Source: a cf. Phormidesmis sp. LEGE 11477
Lineage (GTDB): Bacteria > Cyanobacteriota > Cyanobacteriia > Phormidesmidales > Phormidesmidaceae
Assembly (NCBI RefSeq): GCF_015207105.1
Contig: NZ_JADEXO010000055.1
Location: 1 to 37,407, forward strand
Direction of reading: 5' to 3'
Length of the DNA stretch: 37,407 nt
How positions within the stretch are numbered: position 1 is the stretch's first letter; each line of letters begins with the position of its first letter. This document shows, one piece after another, positions 8,116-15,358 of this stretch. The notes below the pieces were generated by a model. That model made no database searches, was not told the DNA's origin, and worked only from the letters and a program-made list of their open reading frames with translations. The translations under genes were made by a program, and so were the position numbers.

Positions 8116-8607
8116 ATGAATTCCTTACGGTTCATAGTCTCACTCCAACCGGCAACGGGATATTGGCTTTATGCAATCCATCCAATTTGGATGTGGGTCG
8201 TATTTGTCATGACGGTTTATGCACTCTATCTAGGATTGCAATCTCGTCGGACTCGAATGGCCTCTGGCGAGATGAAGAAAATCCTAGCTAAACAAAAGTT
8301 TTCTCAGAGGCACTATCGAATTGGCGCTTTGCTTTTGGCGCTGATGACAACAGGAAGTATTGGCGTTCTAGGCATTGAATATTTGAACAGTGGCAAACTA
8401 TACGTCGTTCCTCATACTGTTGTTGGACTTGTTATGACAGCGCTGATGGCCAACGCTGCTGCGCTTGTTCCATTTATGCAGAGAGGGAAAGAGTGGGCGC
8501 GTCAGGTTCACATGGTTCTTGCATTCTCAATTATGGGTTTGTTTGTCTGGCAGCTTTTTACAGGGTTTTCAATTGTTTGGGAAATTGTTAGTGAGTATAA
8601 ACCATAG
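8116..8607 (+). CDS. DUF4079 family four-helix membrane protein
   Basis: 163 residues from ATG 8116 (a TTG five codons upstream is possible but less likely). Hydrophobic segments lie at about 19-40, 68-88, 97-116 and 131-154. Histidines recur near the helix ends (AIHPIW, QRHYRIG, VPHTVVG, QVHMVL), as in cytochrome b561-like or heme-binding membrane proteins. The overall pattern matches the cyanobacterial DUF4079 family, whose function is not established. It sits 30 bp upstream of the flavin amine oxidase, so a role in passing electrons to or from that exported enzyme is conceivable, but this is inference. Confidence 0.75.
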   Translation: MNSLRFIVSLQPATGYWLYAIHPIWMWVVFVMTVYALYLGLQSRRTRMASGEMKKILAKQKFSQRHYRIGALLLALMTTGSIGVLGIEYLNSGKLYVVPHTVVGLVMTALMANAAALVPFMQRGKEWARQVHMVLAFSIMGLFVWQLFTGFSIVWEIVSEYKP

Positions 8608-8637
8608 AGAATGCACGGTTTTTTGGGATAACTACAG

Positions 8638-10248
8638 ATGAATCAAGATAGTCGAACTTCTTTCAACTTCAACGCCATACCTCCGATCAGTCGTCGTTGG
8701 CTTTTGCGGAGTGCTGCTGCTTTAGGTAGTGCAGCTTTCACATCTCGTTTCATTCATACCAAAGAGCTGTTACAAGCAAAGGCATTTGGGACAGGAATTA
8801 AGTCTACTAATTTGCTGAATGAACTAGACGCTATGCCTAATCCTAGTCAACCTTTGAAGGTGGTGATTTTGGGGGCAGGCATGGCAGGGCTTTGTGCGGC
8901 CTATGAGCTAGAGAAACACGGACATTCTTGTGTCATCTTGGAGGCAGAGCGCAGTCATGTCGGAGGACGGGTGCGTACTCTGCGTTTTGGCGACAGTTTG
9001 TATGGCGAAGTCGGTGCATCGCAAATTGCTAAGAGTCATGACCTGACCCACCATTACGTCAACGAGTGTGAGTTACAGCTTCGTTCGTCTGTAACAGGCA
9101 ATCCTGATGCCTATTACTATCTGCGCGGTCAGCGGATACGGGCTAAGAACTCAGAATACCTGAGCAGTCTTTATAATTTGACTGACTCAGAGCAAGGATT
9201 AACGCCGAATGATGTTTTGGGAAGCGTCATAGGGAGTCGTCTTTCTCAACTAAGCGAGCAGGAGAAAGCAGAGATATTTGCTCAGCAAATTCAGAGTCCA
9301 GCCGTCCGTGAATTGGATAAGCAGTCCATGCTTCAGTGGTGTAAAGCGTCTGGCTTTTCAGACAGTGCCATCGAAATGATGGCGGCGGCAAATGGCTTTC
9401 TAGGAGGGCTGATGCACTTTTCAGCCCTTAGTTTTGTTCGGGTAGGTGAAAACTATGGCGAGATGGAGGAGATTGTGGGGGGTAGCGATCGCCTCCCAGC
9501 TGCTTTAGCAGACAAACTCACGTTGAAGCCGAGAATGGGCTGTGAAGTCATTGGCCTAGAGAGAGACGATGCAATCTCTCAGGCAGCAGCCGTTTATGTC
9601 GAAGGCGATAGCATCAAGCGAGAAGTTGGAGACTTTGTTCTCTGTACAATTCCTTTTCCTGTTTTATCTGGATTAGACAATCCCTTTTCGGCTGCTAAAC
9701 GTCAAGCTATTCGTGAGCTGTCTTATGTTTCTGCGACCAAGGTACTCGCTCTAGCAAACCGCCGATTTTGGGAGTTAGAGGATGGAATATACGGGGGGAG
9801 TACGTCGAGCGACTTGCCCATCTCTACAGTTCGCTACCCTTCAGATAACGCACAGGCCAAGGATTCTACCGTCTCTGCCAAGCCATCTATCTTACTAGCC
9901 TCTTATACAACGGGCAGTTTGGCCCGGCAGCTTGCACATTTACCTGAGTTAGAACGTCATAGAATCGTTCAGCAAAATCTCGCGAAGATTCACCCACAGG
10001 TTGATCGAGATGGAGCAATTCAGAGTATGAAAAGTTGGAGTTGGGATAATCATCGTTGGAGTTTAGGTGCTTGGTCGTTAATAAAGCCCTATCAGCAGTT
10101 GAGCCTGTATGAGCATGTGATTGCTCCAGAAGGACGCATCTATTTTGCGGGAGAACATACCTCAACTAATCAAGGTTGGATGCAGAGCGCACTGGAGTCA
10201 TCACTAAGCGCTGTTAAGGCAATGTTGAAAGAAGCTTACCAGCCATAG
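8638..10248 (+). CDS. Tat-exported flavin monoamine oxidase / L-amino-acid oxidase family protein
   Basis: 536 residues from ATG 8638. The N terminus carries a twin-arginine signal (SRRWLLRSAAALG, 18-30), so the folded flavoprotein is probably exported to the periplasm. The FAD-binding Rossmann motif VVILGAGMAGLCAAYE is at 75-90, followed by GGRVRT (109-114). The C-terminal motif YFAGEHTSTNQGWMQSALES (about 502-522) closes the FAD site in the amine oxidase family. Members oxidise primary amines or L-amino acids to imines, with H2O2 as product. The substrate is undetermined. It lies 30 bp after the DUF4079 gene in the same orientation as the AraC-type regulator, suggesting a small amine or amino-acid utilisation unit. 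Confidence 0.88.
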   Translation: MNQDSRTSFNFNAIPPISRRWLLRSAAALGSAAFTSRFIHTKELLQAKAFGTGIKSTNLLNELDAMPNPSQPLKVVILGAGMAGLCAAYELEKHGHSCVILEAERSHVGGRVRTLRFGDSLYGEVGASQIAKSHDLTHHYVNECELQLRSSVTGNPDAYYYLRGQRIRAKNSEYLSSLYNLTDSEQGLTPNDVLGSVIGSRLSQLSEQEKAEIFAQQIQSPAVRELDKQSMLQWCKASGFSDSAIEMMAAANGFLGGLMHFSALSFVRVGENYGEMEEIVGGSDRLPAALADKLTLKPRMGCEVIGLERDDAISQAAAVYVEGDSIKREVGDFVLCTIPFPVLSGLDNPFSAAKRQAIRELSYVSATKVLALANRRFWELEDGIYGGSTSSDLPISTVRYPSDNAQAKDSTVSAKPSILLASYTTGSLARQLAHLPELERHRIVQQNLAKIHPQVDRDGAIQSMKSWSWDNHRWSLGAWSLIKPYQQLSLYEHVIAPEGRIYFAGEHTSTNQGWMQSALESSLSAVKAMLKEAYQP

Positions 10249-10259
10249 TGACGCTCTAA

Positions 10260-10283
10260 TTGTCAGACCTCTTGTCAGACCTC
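10260..10283. repeat. 12-bp perfect tandem duplication between convergent genes
   Basis: TTGTCAGACCTC occurs twice in direct succession just after the amine oxidase stop. No hairpin is formed. Confidence 0.8.
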
Positions 10284-10321
10284 AAGGGGTATAGATGACA
10301 AATGACAGAATTCCTGAAAGT

Positions 10322-10654
10322 CTACATACGCGTTAGAACAGTGACTTTCGCTTGCTTATCGGCGGCTAAGCCCTGTAAGTCCGATTTGTCTAGTAACCCT
10401 GTCTTAATTAGCTTGGATAGCGTGAACACTAGAAAGTCTTCTCGGTCGTCATACTTACCATCGATATCGTGTCTTTTTGCACTCAAGAAATCATGTAGCT
10501 GCCAAACGTCTTCGAGCTGTGTAACGTTGGCAGCATTCTCTCGAATATTAGCAATCAGCGCTTCTGTTTCCTGCTTATAGGCTTTCTTAAGAGCAGATTT
10601 TGCAATCCTTATTTCTTCGTGGCTCCACTGGCCGTCCGTCTGTGTTGTCGTCAT
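10322..10654 (-). CDS. frp: Fluorescence recovery protein (FRP)
   Basis: 110 residues from ATG 10654. The frame is open further upstream, but the family begins at this Met. FRP is a small all-helical dimer that binds photoactivated OCP, detaches it from the phycobilisome and speeds its return to the orange form. The diagnostic segment WQLHDFLSAKRHDIDGKYDD (about 49-68) is nearly the same as in characterised FRPs, with the Trp, His, Asp and Arg important for OCP interaction retained, followed by LAADKQAKV near the C terminus. It lies downstream of two ocp genes on the same strand, the usual ocp-frp order, but 273 bp from the nearer one with two palindromes between, so it may have its own promoter. 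It converges with the amine oxidase gene. Confidence 0.95.
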   Translation of the reverse strand: MTTTQTDGQWSHEEIRIAKSALKKAYKQETEALIANIRENAANVTQLEDVWQLHDFLSAKRHDIDGKYDDREDFLVFTLSKLIKTGLLDKSDLQGLAADKQAKVTVLTRM

Positions 10655-10784
10655 CTGTTGAGAGTTATCCCTTGATCGAAAATCGCCGAAGTCCAGCGGT
10701 GAAAATGCTAACAAACTATAGCTTTCCGCACTTTGCTTGCTACACCACAAAAGGCTACAGCCCTAGTCATACAACGCAAAGTGC

Positions 10785-10818
10785 ATAGCAATGCGCGAAT
10801 GCATCCGCGCATTGCTAT
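10785..10818. repeat. 13-bp perfect inverted repeat with loop AATGCATC
   Basis: Left arm ATAGCAATGCGCG (10785-10797), 8-nt loop AATGCATC (10798-10805), right arm CGCGCATTGCTAT (10806-10818). No T-run is present. The same loop and the same trailing GCTATA recur in another palindrome at 28233-28260. Confidence 0.9.
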
Positions 10819-10851
10819 ACCTCGTGACACAGTTTACTACCTTAGAAACCA

Positions 10852-10894
10852 ATCCCTTTGACATTGTACTCGCGTAGCGATACGTCAAAGGGAT
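10852..10894. repeat. 11-bp perfect inverted repeat downstream of ocp
   Basis: ATCCCTTTGAC (10852-10862) and GTCAAAGGGAT (10884-10894) enclose 21 nt that hold a smaller TCGC/GCGA hairpin (10870-10880). On the minus strand it lies 34 nt after the ocp stop and could act as a transcript-end hairpin, though only a weak T-rich stretch follows. Confidence 0.7.
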
Positions 10895-10927
10895 GAGTCA
10901 GCACTTCTTATTGATTAATGAGCTTGC

Positions 10928-11887
10928 CTAGCGCACTAAGTTCAGTAGTTCCTTGGGAGAAGCCAACAAATCAATCGCGACAAAGAAGATCTTTCCATCT
11001 GGGTTGAGAAGAAAGCGCCAAGCGATGTTCATGCCAACAGCAGCGCCAAACCAAGGCGTTTGACATTTGCCCGTCACCTTAATAGGCGTATAGCCATCTT
11101 CAGCCGCTTCGACTACACCGCGCTCAGGGACAAGCTTTAGATTTTGACACTCTTCTCTAAAGAATTGTAGGACGGCTTCTTTACCTACAATCGGTCTTCT
11201 AAAAGGCGGCTGCAAAGCGCCATCAGCCGCGAAAAGGCTGACCAACTTATCGAAGTCATTAGCATTTAAGTTATCCATGTAGCTCAAAACAGTGGCATTA
11301 TCAACGTCTTCTATTGAGACTGGCGTTCGTTCTCCGATTGACTTGGGTGCGACAACGGGCTCTGACACTTTCTGGTAGCTGCCCATCTTGCTGGTGTCGT
11401 AGCCCATGTCAACCACAGCGTTCCTTAAGACGGTAATCTGCTGACCGGACTCTAAGTCTCTGATGGATTGTAAAACAGCCGCAGCATTCGCTGAGAGCTT
11501 ATACCCTTCTGGGATAGGTGCGACGAGCCCTTGCTCCATCAGTTCTCCTAGTCGATACCAGAAACCCAGTTTAATGTTGGGGGTCCATACTGCGTAGGCC
11601 CGAGATACTTCAGTATCCGCTCGATTTGCCAAATCACACATTGCCTGAGATTGCTCTAGGGGCTTCATGCGCTTGATAGTGTTTAGCGTGTTCTCAGCAA
11701 ACTGTAAGTTGGCTGCACCGGGGGCAGCGATGGTAATGGACTGGCCCATTTCTAGGTAAGCGAACCAAATGAGCGCTAGCTGATCTTCAGCACCGAGCTG
11801 AGCAAACCTTGCCGTGGTTGCTGGAATCGCATCTGCGGCCAGCGTACTGGGGAAGAGGTTGCGGGCGCGATCAATTGTAGATGACAT
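10928..11887 (-). CDS. ocp: Orange carotenoid protein, canonical (OCP1-like)
   Basis: 319 residues from ATG 11887, preceded by AAGGA 10 nt upstream. OCP is a soluble ketocarotenoid-binding photoreceptor that, on strong blue-green light, binds the phycobilisome and quenches it. The helical N-terminal domain (about 1-165) has Tyr44 and Trp110 lining the carotenoid tunnel; the NTF2-like C-terminal domain (about 195-319) has Tyr203 and Trp290, matching the Tyr/Trp pair that hydrogen-bonds the carotenoid keto group in Synechocystis OCP (201/288; the linker here is two residues longer). Arg155 and Glu246, the counterpart of the R155-E244 inter-domain salt bridge, are present. frp lies downstream and a second OCP 37 codons' worth of DNA or less upstream (75 bp), so the pair is probably co-transcribed. 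Numbering comparison is from memory of the Synechocystis protein. Confidence 0.97.
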   Translation of the reverse strand: MSSTIDRARNLFPSTLAADAIPATTARFAQLGAEDQLALIWFAYLEMGQSITIAAPGAANLQFAENTLNTIKRMKPLEQSQAMCDLANRADTEVSRAYAVWTPNIKLGFWYRLGELMEQGLVAPIPEGYKLSANAAAVLQSIRDLESGQQITVLRNAVVDMGYDTSKMGSYQKVSEPVVAPKSIGERTPVSIEDVDNATVLSYMDNLNANDFDKLVSLFAADGALQPPFRRPIVGKEAVLQFFREECQNLKLVPERGVVEAAEDGYTPIKVTGKCQTPWFGAAVGMNIAWRFLLNPDGKIFFVAIDLLASPKELLNLVR

Positions 11888-11962
11888 AGAACTTTAATCC
11901 TTAATAAGTTGAGTGATTTGCGGCTTTATCGAGGGCTTATTTCTGTCGACTAGGAAGACAAC

Positions 11963-12925
11963 CTAGGAAGCCAGATTCAGTAACTCTTTGGCAGAAGCAA
12001 GTAAGTCAATGGCAACAAAGAAAATCTTGTTCTCTGGATTGAGGAGAAAGCGCCAGGCAACGTTCATGCCCACATCCTGGCCAAACCAGGGGGTTTGCAC
12101 CTTACCGGTGACCTTAATCCGGGTGTAGCCATCTTCGTCAGGTTCCGTAGTGCCCCGTTCGGGCAACAATCTTAAGTTCTGGCAATCCTCCTGGAAAAAG
12201 CGAAGTAGGGCACCCTGTCCGACAATCAGGCGCTGGAAAGGGGGTTGCAGGGCACCATCCGAAGCAAAGAGCTGTACTAGAGCATCAAAGTCATTGGCAT
12301 TTAGGTTGTCCATGTACTCCAGAATCACTGGTTTTTCCACACCAGGAATTTCCGTGATTTGAGTGCGATCGCCCCTATCCTTAGGAGAGACTAACGGTTC
12401 TGCTACCGAGCTGTAGCTGCCCAACTGCGCCGGGTCAAAGCCCATATCCACCACTGCGTTTCGGAGAATCGTGATTTGTTGACCAGGATCGACAACCCGA
12501 ATTGATTGTAGGACAGCTGAGGCATTGAGTGAAAGTTGGTAAACCTGAGGAACTGGGGTAACAATCCCTTCTTCCATCCACTTACCCAATTGGTGCCAAA
12601 AGCCGAGTTTGATATTTGCTGCCCAGGTGGCGTAGAGGCGGCAGATGGGTCGATCCGTCCGACTGGCCAGGTCATGCATCAATTGCGACTGCTCACTAAA
12701 ACTCATCAGCTTGATTTGGCTAAGTGTACTGCTGACAAATTGCATATTTACAGGGTCGGGGGTTGTAATTGAGAGCGCCTTGCCCATTTCTAGGTAGGCA
12801 AACCAGATCAACGCCAATTTGTCTTCAACCTCTAATTGGTTAAAGCGGGTGATCGTGGCTGGCACCACATCCGCAGTCAGCGTCTCCGGGAAGATATTGC
12901 GAGCTGACTCAATGGTGAAGGACAT
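11963..12925 (-). CDS. Second, divergent orange carotenoid protein paralogue
   Basis: 320 residues from ATG 12925, chosen because MSFTIESARNIFPETL aligns with other OCP N termini; a TTG three codons earlier is also open. Carotenoid-tunnel residues Tyr44, Trp110, Tyr204 and Trp291 are kept, so it should bind a ketocarotenoid and be photoactive. It differs from the neighbour at many otherwise conserved positions: His111 for Tyr, His84 for Cys, and Asp247 where the salt-bridge Glu is expected (QEDC instead of REEC). Such changes point to a separate clade (OCP2 or OCPX type), whose members generally revert faster and do not depend on FRP; the exact clade cannot be fixed here. It lies 75 bp upstream of the canonical ocp on the same strand and is probably first in the operon. 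Confidence 0.93.
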   Translation of the reverse strand: MSFTIESARNIFPETLTADVVPATITRFNQLEVEDKLALIWFAYLEMGKALSITTPDPVNMQFVSSTLSQIKLMSFSEQSQLMHDLASRTDRPICRLYATWAANIKLGFWHQLGKWMEEGIVTPVPQVYQLSLNASAVLQSIRVVDPGQQITILRNAVVDMGFDPAQLGSYSSVAEPLVSPKDRGDRTQITEIPGVEKPVILEYMDNLNANDFDALVQLFASDGALQPPFQRLIVGQGALLRFFQEDCQNLRLLPERGTTEPDEDGYTRIKVTGKVQTPWFGQDVGMNVAWRFLLNPENKIFFVAIDLLASAKELLNLAS

Positions 12926-13262
12926 TCCTACCAAACTCCGTAAACGGGCAGTGACTATAACTTTACTTCACTTCACAAAGCCTGAAAGTTGCTTATACTA
13001 ATGATCTCGATTGGTATTGCTGATGGTTCGGTTAAGTTATTTGAGTCGCTTAATAGGGATTATAAGGATGGCTCAATCGGGGTTTAAAGGGGCTAGGCAA
13101 GCAAGATGCTTAATGGCCTATCAAGTGAGGCTCTACCTCTTTTTTCAGCATTATGAACAAATTTGTTGCTGCGGTAGAGTTAGTTGAGCGGTACAAACGA
13201 GTTTCCAGAGCTTCATGTCGAATACATGTTTTCATTGTCTAAACTAGAGTCGTTGTTACCAC
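12926..13262. promoter_or_regulatory. Region upstream of the OCP operon
   Basis: 337 bp between the first ocp start and the IS-like end at 13263. It must carry the promoter of the OCP operon on the minus strand. AT-rich -10 candidates such as TATAGT and TATAAG lie within about 90 bp of the start codon, but no convincing -35 spacing was found. GGAG lies about 10 nt before the start codon. No gene is seen. Confidence 0.4.
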
Positions 13263-13510
13263 TGTAGTGACCCCCAAATTTAGGACAGTACCGAGAGAGA
13301 GAGAGTACGCTAAAGTCCAGAGGGAGCAAGCATCATGGCAAACAAGTAAAGAAATTACAGCAGCGAACTTAAGACAAAAGTCGTACTGGAGGTAATTGGC
13401 GGCAAACGCAGTGTGAGCAAGGCTAGTCGTGCTCATAAGGTCCATTCATCGGTGATCAACCGCTGGCGCAACGAATTTCTCAAGCAGGCCCATCTGACGT
13501 TTGGTGGGAA
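13263..13510 (+). mobile_element. Left-end fragment of an IS3-family insertion sequence
   Basis: This comprises the left terminal repeat-like sequence, the leader with a GAGAGAGAGAG run, and about 58 codons of an OrfA transposase subunit with an early stop. OrfB and the right end are missing, so it is immobile. The IS family is judged from the end sequence and OrfA character, not from a database match. Confidence 0.65.
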
Positions 13511-13858
13511 AGGTATCGGCGAGGATTCAAATGCGATTGATATCTTCGATGAAGCGGCTGAGCAATTCTCCTTTGCCGAACTCAAAGAAAACCCTCAAAT
13601 TATCACAGTCAAGACCGGATTGCGTCCTGACCAAAGAGGGCTCGAAATCCGCATCGGCGACAACGGCAAAGGAATGACAGAAGCGGTGAAAGCAAGGGTC
13701 CTTTGACCATTTGTTTCCTACCAAAAGTGTGGGAAAAGGTACGGGATTAGGATTAGCGATCGCACAGCAGATTATCGTCCGAAAAGCACGGTGGTAGTCT
13801 AACCGTACAGTCTGAGCTAGGGGAAGGCACTGAGTTTGGTATTCAACTTCCGTTCTAA
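13263..13858 (+). pseudogene. Relic: IS3-type transposase OrfA fragment joined to a frameshifted histidine-kinase C-terminal fragment
   Basis: The segment opens at 13263 with TGTAGTGACCCCCAAA, which resembles an IS3-family terminal inverted repeat. ATG 13335 begins an OrfA-like frame (NYSSELKTKVVLEVIGG, then a helix-turn-helix-like ASRAHKVHSSVINRWRNEF), but codon 5 is a TAA stop. Near 13510 the frame passes into a histidine-kinase ATPase domain: N-box NAIDIFDEAAEQF, then IGDNGKGM (G1 box). A one-base insertion near 13700 ends the frame at 13706; the next frame continues with TGLGLAIAQQII until another insertion near 13779, after which the tail GTEFGIQLPF resumes and ends at 13858. OrfB, the right IS end and the kinase N terminus are absent. 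The kinase part resembles cyanobacterial multisensor kinases. No functional product is expected. Confidence 0.8.
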
Positions 13859-13933
13859 GGAAAAAGGTGCTAAACACTATCTCAATTGGGCCTGCTTTCA
13901 CAAGGAAAGTAACCCCTATGATAAACCACGCCC

Positions 13934-15358
13934 TCACATATTTCGTTGCTCAATCCACGCTTTCATACCGTCTCTTTTCAGAATAGCTCGATCAGACTTC
14001 GGCGCTACCCATCCGTAAATCTCTTTCTCGCTATAGCCTTTTTTCGCATTGCCAAAGGCCCACTGCATAGAAGCATACGTCGCCGGATCTCTGCCATCCA
14101 AGGAGAAATGGTCGTTGATGTAGCAAGCCATCTTCCAGGCGGCTTCTGGCGTTTGGGTAAAGCGCAGAATCTGTTTAGACCAGTACATTCGCAGATTGTT
14201 GTGTAGCCATCCGGTAGTTGACCATTCGTTTTGAGCAGCGTTCCAGGTGCTGTCGGGCGTTTGACCGTTCAAGATATCTTCGTCTGATCGCAGCTCAGGG
14301 CGCGGGTCGCTCGCATGGTCTTCTAGCGTTTGTTTTGCTTTCTCTGGTAGCGCCTCATATTCGTGCAGATTAGGAACGTAGAAAGCCTGGTAGTGAGACC
14401 ATTCGCGCCAGGTGAGAAATTCGTCTCGAAATTTCCAGGTGTAAGTTTTGGAAACGTCTGAAGATTCGATTGCAGCTAGAACCTGGTACGGACTGATCAT
14501 GCCAAAGTGCAAATAGGGCGATAGCTGTGAGGTGGAGTGCTCTAAGGCAGCATTGTTTCTGATCCATTTATATCTAGCAAGAATTTTCTCTTTTAGGATC
14601 TTGATTCGAGTGTCTATCTCGGTCTGGGTAGGTGGATGCTTTTCTGAAATTTTGATGCTGTGGTTAATGCCGCACTGTGCGATTAGCGCTTTGATAGCGG
14701 TGTCGCTGTAGTCTGCGAAGCTATGTTCACTAGGTAGCGATAGCTTTTGCGCTTTTGTCTCACCGACTGTCTTACTGGCTATGACCTCTTTACGCAGATC
14801 TGCGTAACGATCTCTAAGTTCTCCGTGAGCTTTTCTAAAAGCTGGGGTTGTTTTTAGCCCTTTGGCAAGCTGGCGAGTAGGCACCAGTCTAGCGGCGTCT
14901 ACGAAAAATACGGTTTGATTAGCGATCGCCAAAATTCTATCTAGCCTAGCGCGATCGCGGAAGGTATAGTCTTCGTCGGTATAGACGGCGGCGGCCCTGG
15001 GAAGAAGTGATCGCATCGTATCTTCTTCGCCTTTACGCTTTAGAACCTGGACGCACTGAATTTTTCGCTTTTTGAGGGCGATCGCGCATTCTCTAAACGC
15101 ACCCAAAGCAAAGTAGAACAGTCGGTCGTTTGCCCAGTCAGCCTGCTCATCTAGCTCGCTATAAACAACAATAGGCAGACTCAACGCTTGCGCGTGATGA
15201 TACGCTGCGTCGATGACCGGATTATCTTCACCTCGTAAAGCTCGATTCAGGATTACTAAAACATAATCACCTTCCGATAGAATGGCCTGCTCGTTAGCCA
15301 CGGTTATTCTATCGGGCAAATCACCACTCGCTTGAACAAACACTTGATTAGCTGACAT
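13934..15358 (-). CDS. Class II-type CPD photolyase (deoxyribodipyrimidine photo-lyase)
   Basis: 474 residues from ATG 15358, inside the last codons of the upstream photolyase gene (ATGTCAGCTAA holds its TAA), so translation is probably coupled. An N-terminal alpha/beta antenna-type domain (about 30-190: DYVLVILNRALRGEDNP, VYTDEDYTF) is followed by a helical FAD-binding domain. Class II features in the latter include YLHFGMISPYQVL, FRDEFLTWREWSHY, WNAAQNE (372-378), LHNNLRMYWSKQIL and LDGRDPATYA (420-429). These flavoenzymes use near-UV/blue light and FADH- to split cyclobutane pyrimidine dimers. Length agrees with class II (about 450-480). The longer open frame upstream to 15622 is the Lys/Arg-rich tail region of the neighbour read in another frame and is not included. 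CPD repair is likely but not proven. Confidence 0.88.
   Translation of the reverse strand: MSANQVFVQASGDLPDRITVANEQAILSEGDYVLVILNRALRGEDNPVIDAAYHHAQALSLPIVVYSELDEQADWANDRLFYFALGAFRECAIALKKRKIQCVQVLKRKGEEDTMRSLLPRAAAVYTDEDYTFRDRARLDRILAIANQTVFFVDAARLVPTRQLAKGLKTTPAFRKAHGELRDRYADLRKEVIASKTVGETKAQKLSLPSEHSFADYSDTAIKALIAQCGINHSIKISEKHPPTQTEIDTRIKILKEKILARYKWIRNNAALEHSTSQLSPYLHFGMISPYQVLAAIESSDVSKTYTWKFRDEFLTWREWSHYQAFYVPNLHEYEALPEKAKQTLEDHASDPRPELRSDEDILNGQTPDSTWNAAQNEWSTTGWLHNNLRMYWSKQILRFTQTPEAAWKMACYINDHFSLDGRDPATYASMQWAFGNAKKGYSEKEIYGWVAPKSDRAILKRDGMKAWIEQRNM

Larger units (their letters stand above)
10655..10927. promoter_or_regulatory. OCP-FRP intergenic region with two palindromes; likely frp promoter
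   Basis: 273 bp between the ocp stop and the frp start on the minus strand. It contains inverted repeats at 10852-10894 (nearer ocp) and 10785-10818. The remaining about 130 bp before frp should hold its promoter; CTATAGT on the minus strand is a possible -10, but no good -35 was found. Confidence 0.45.
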
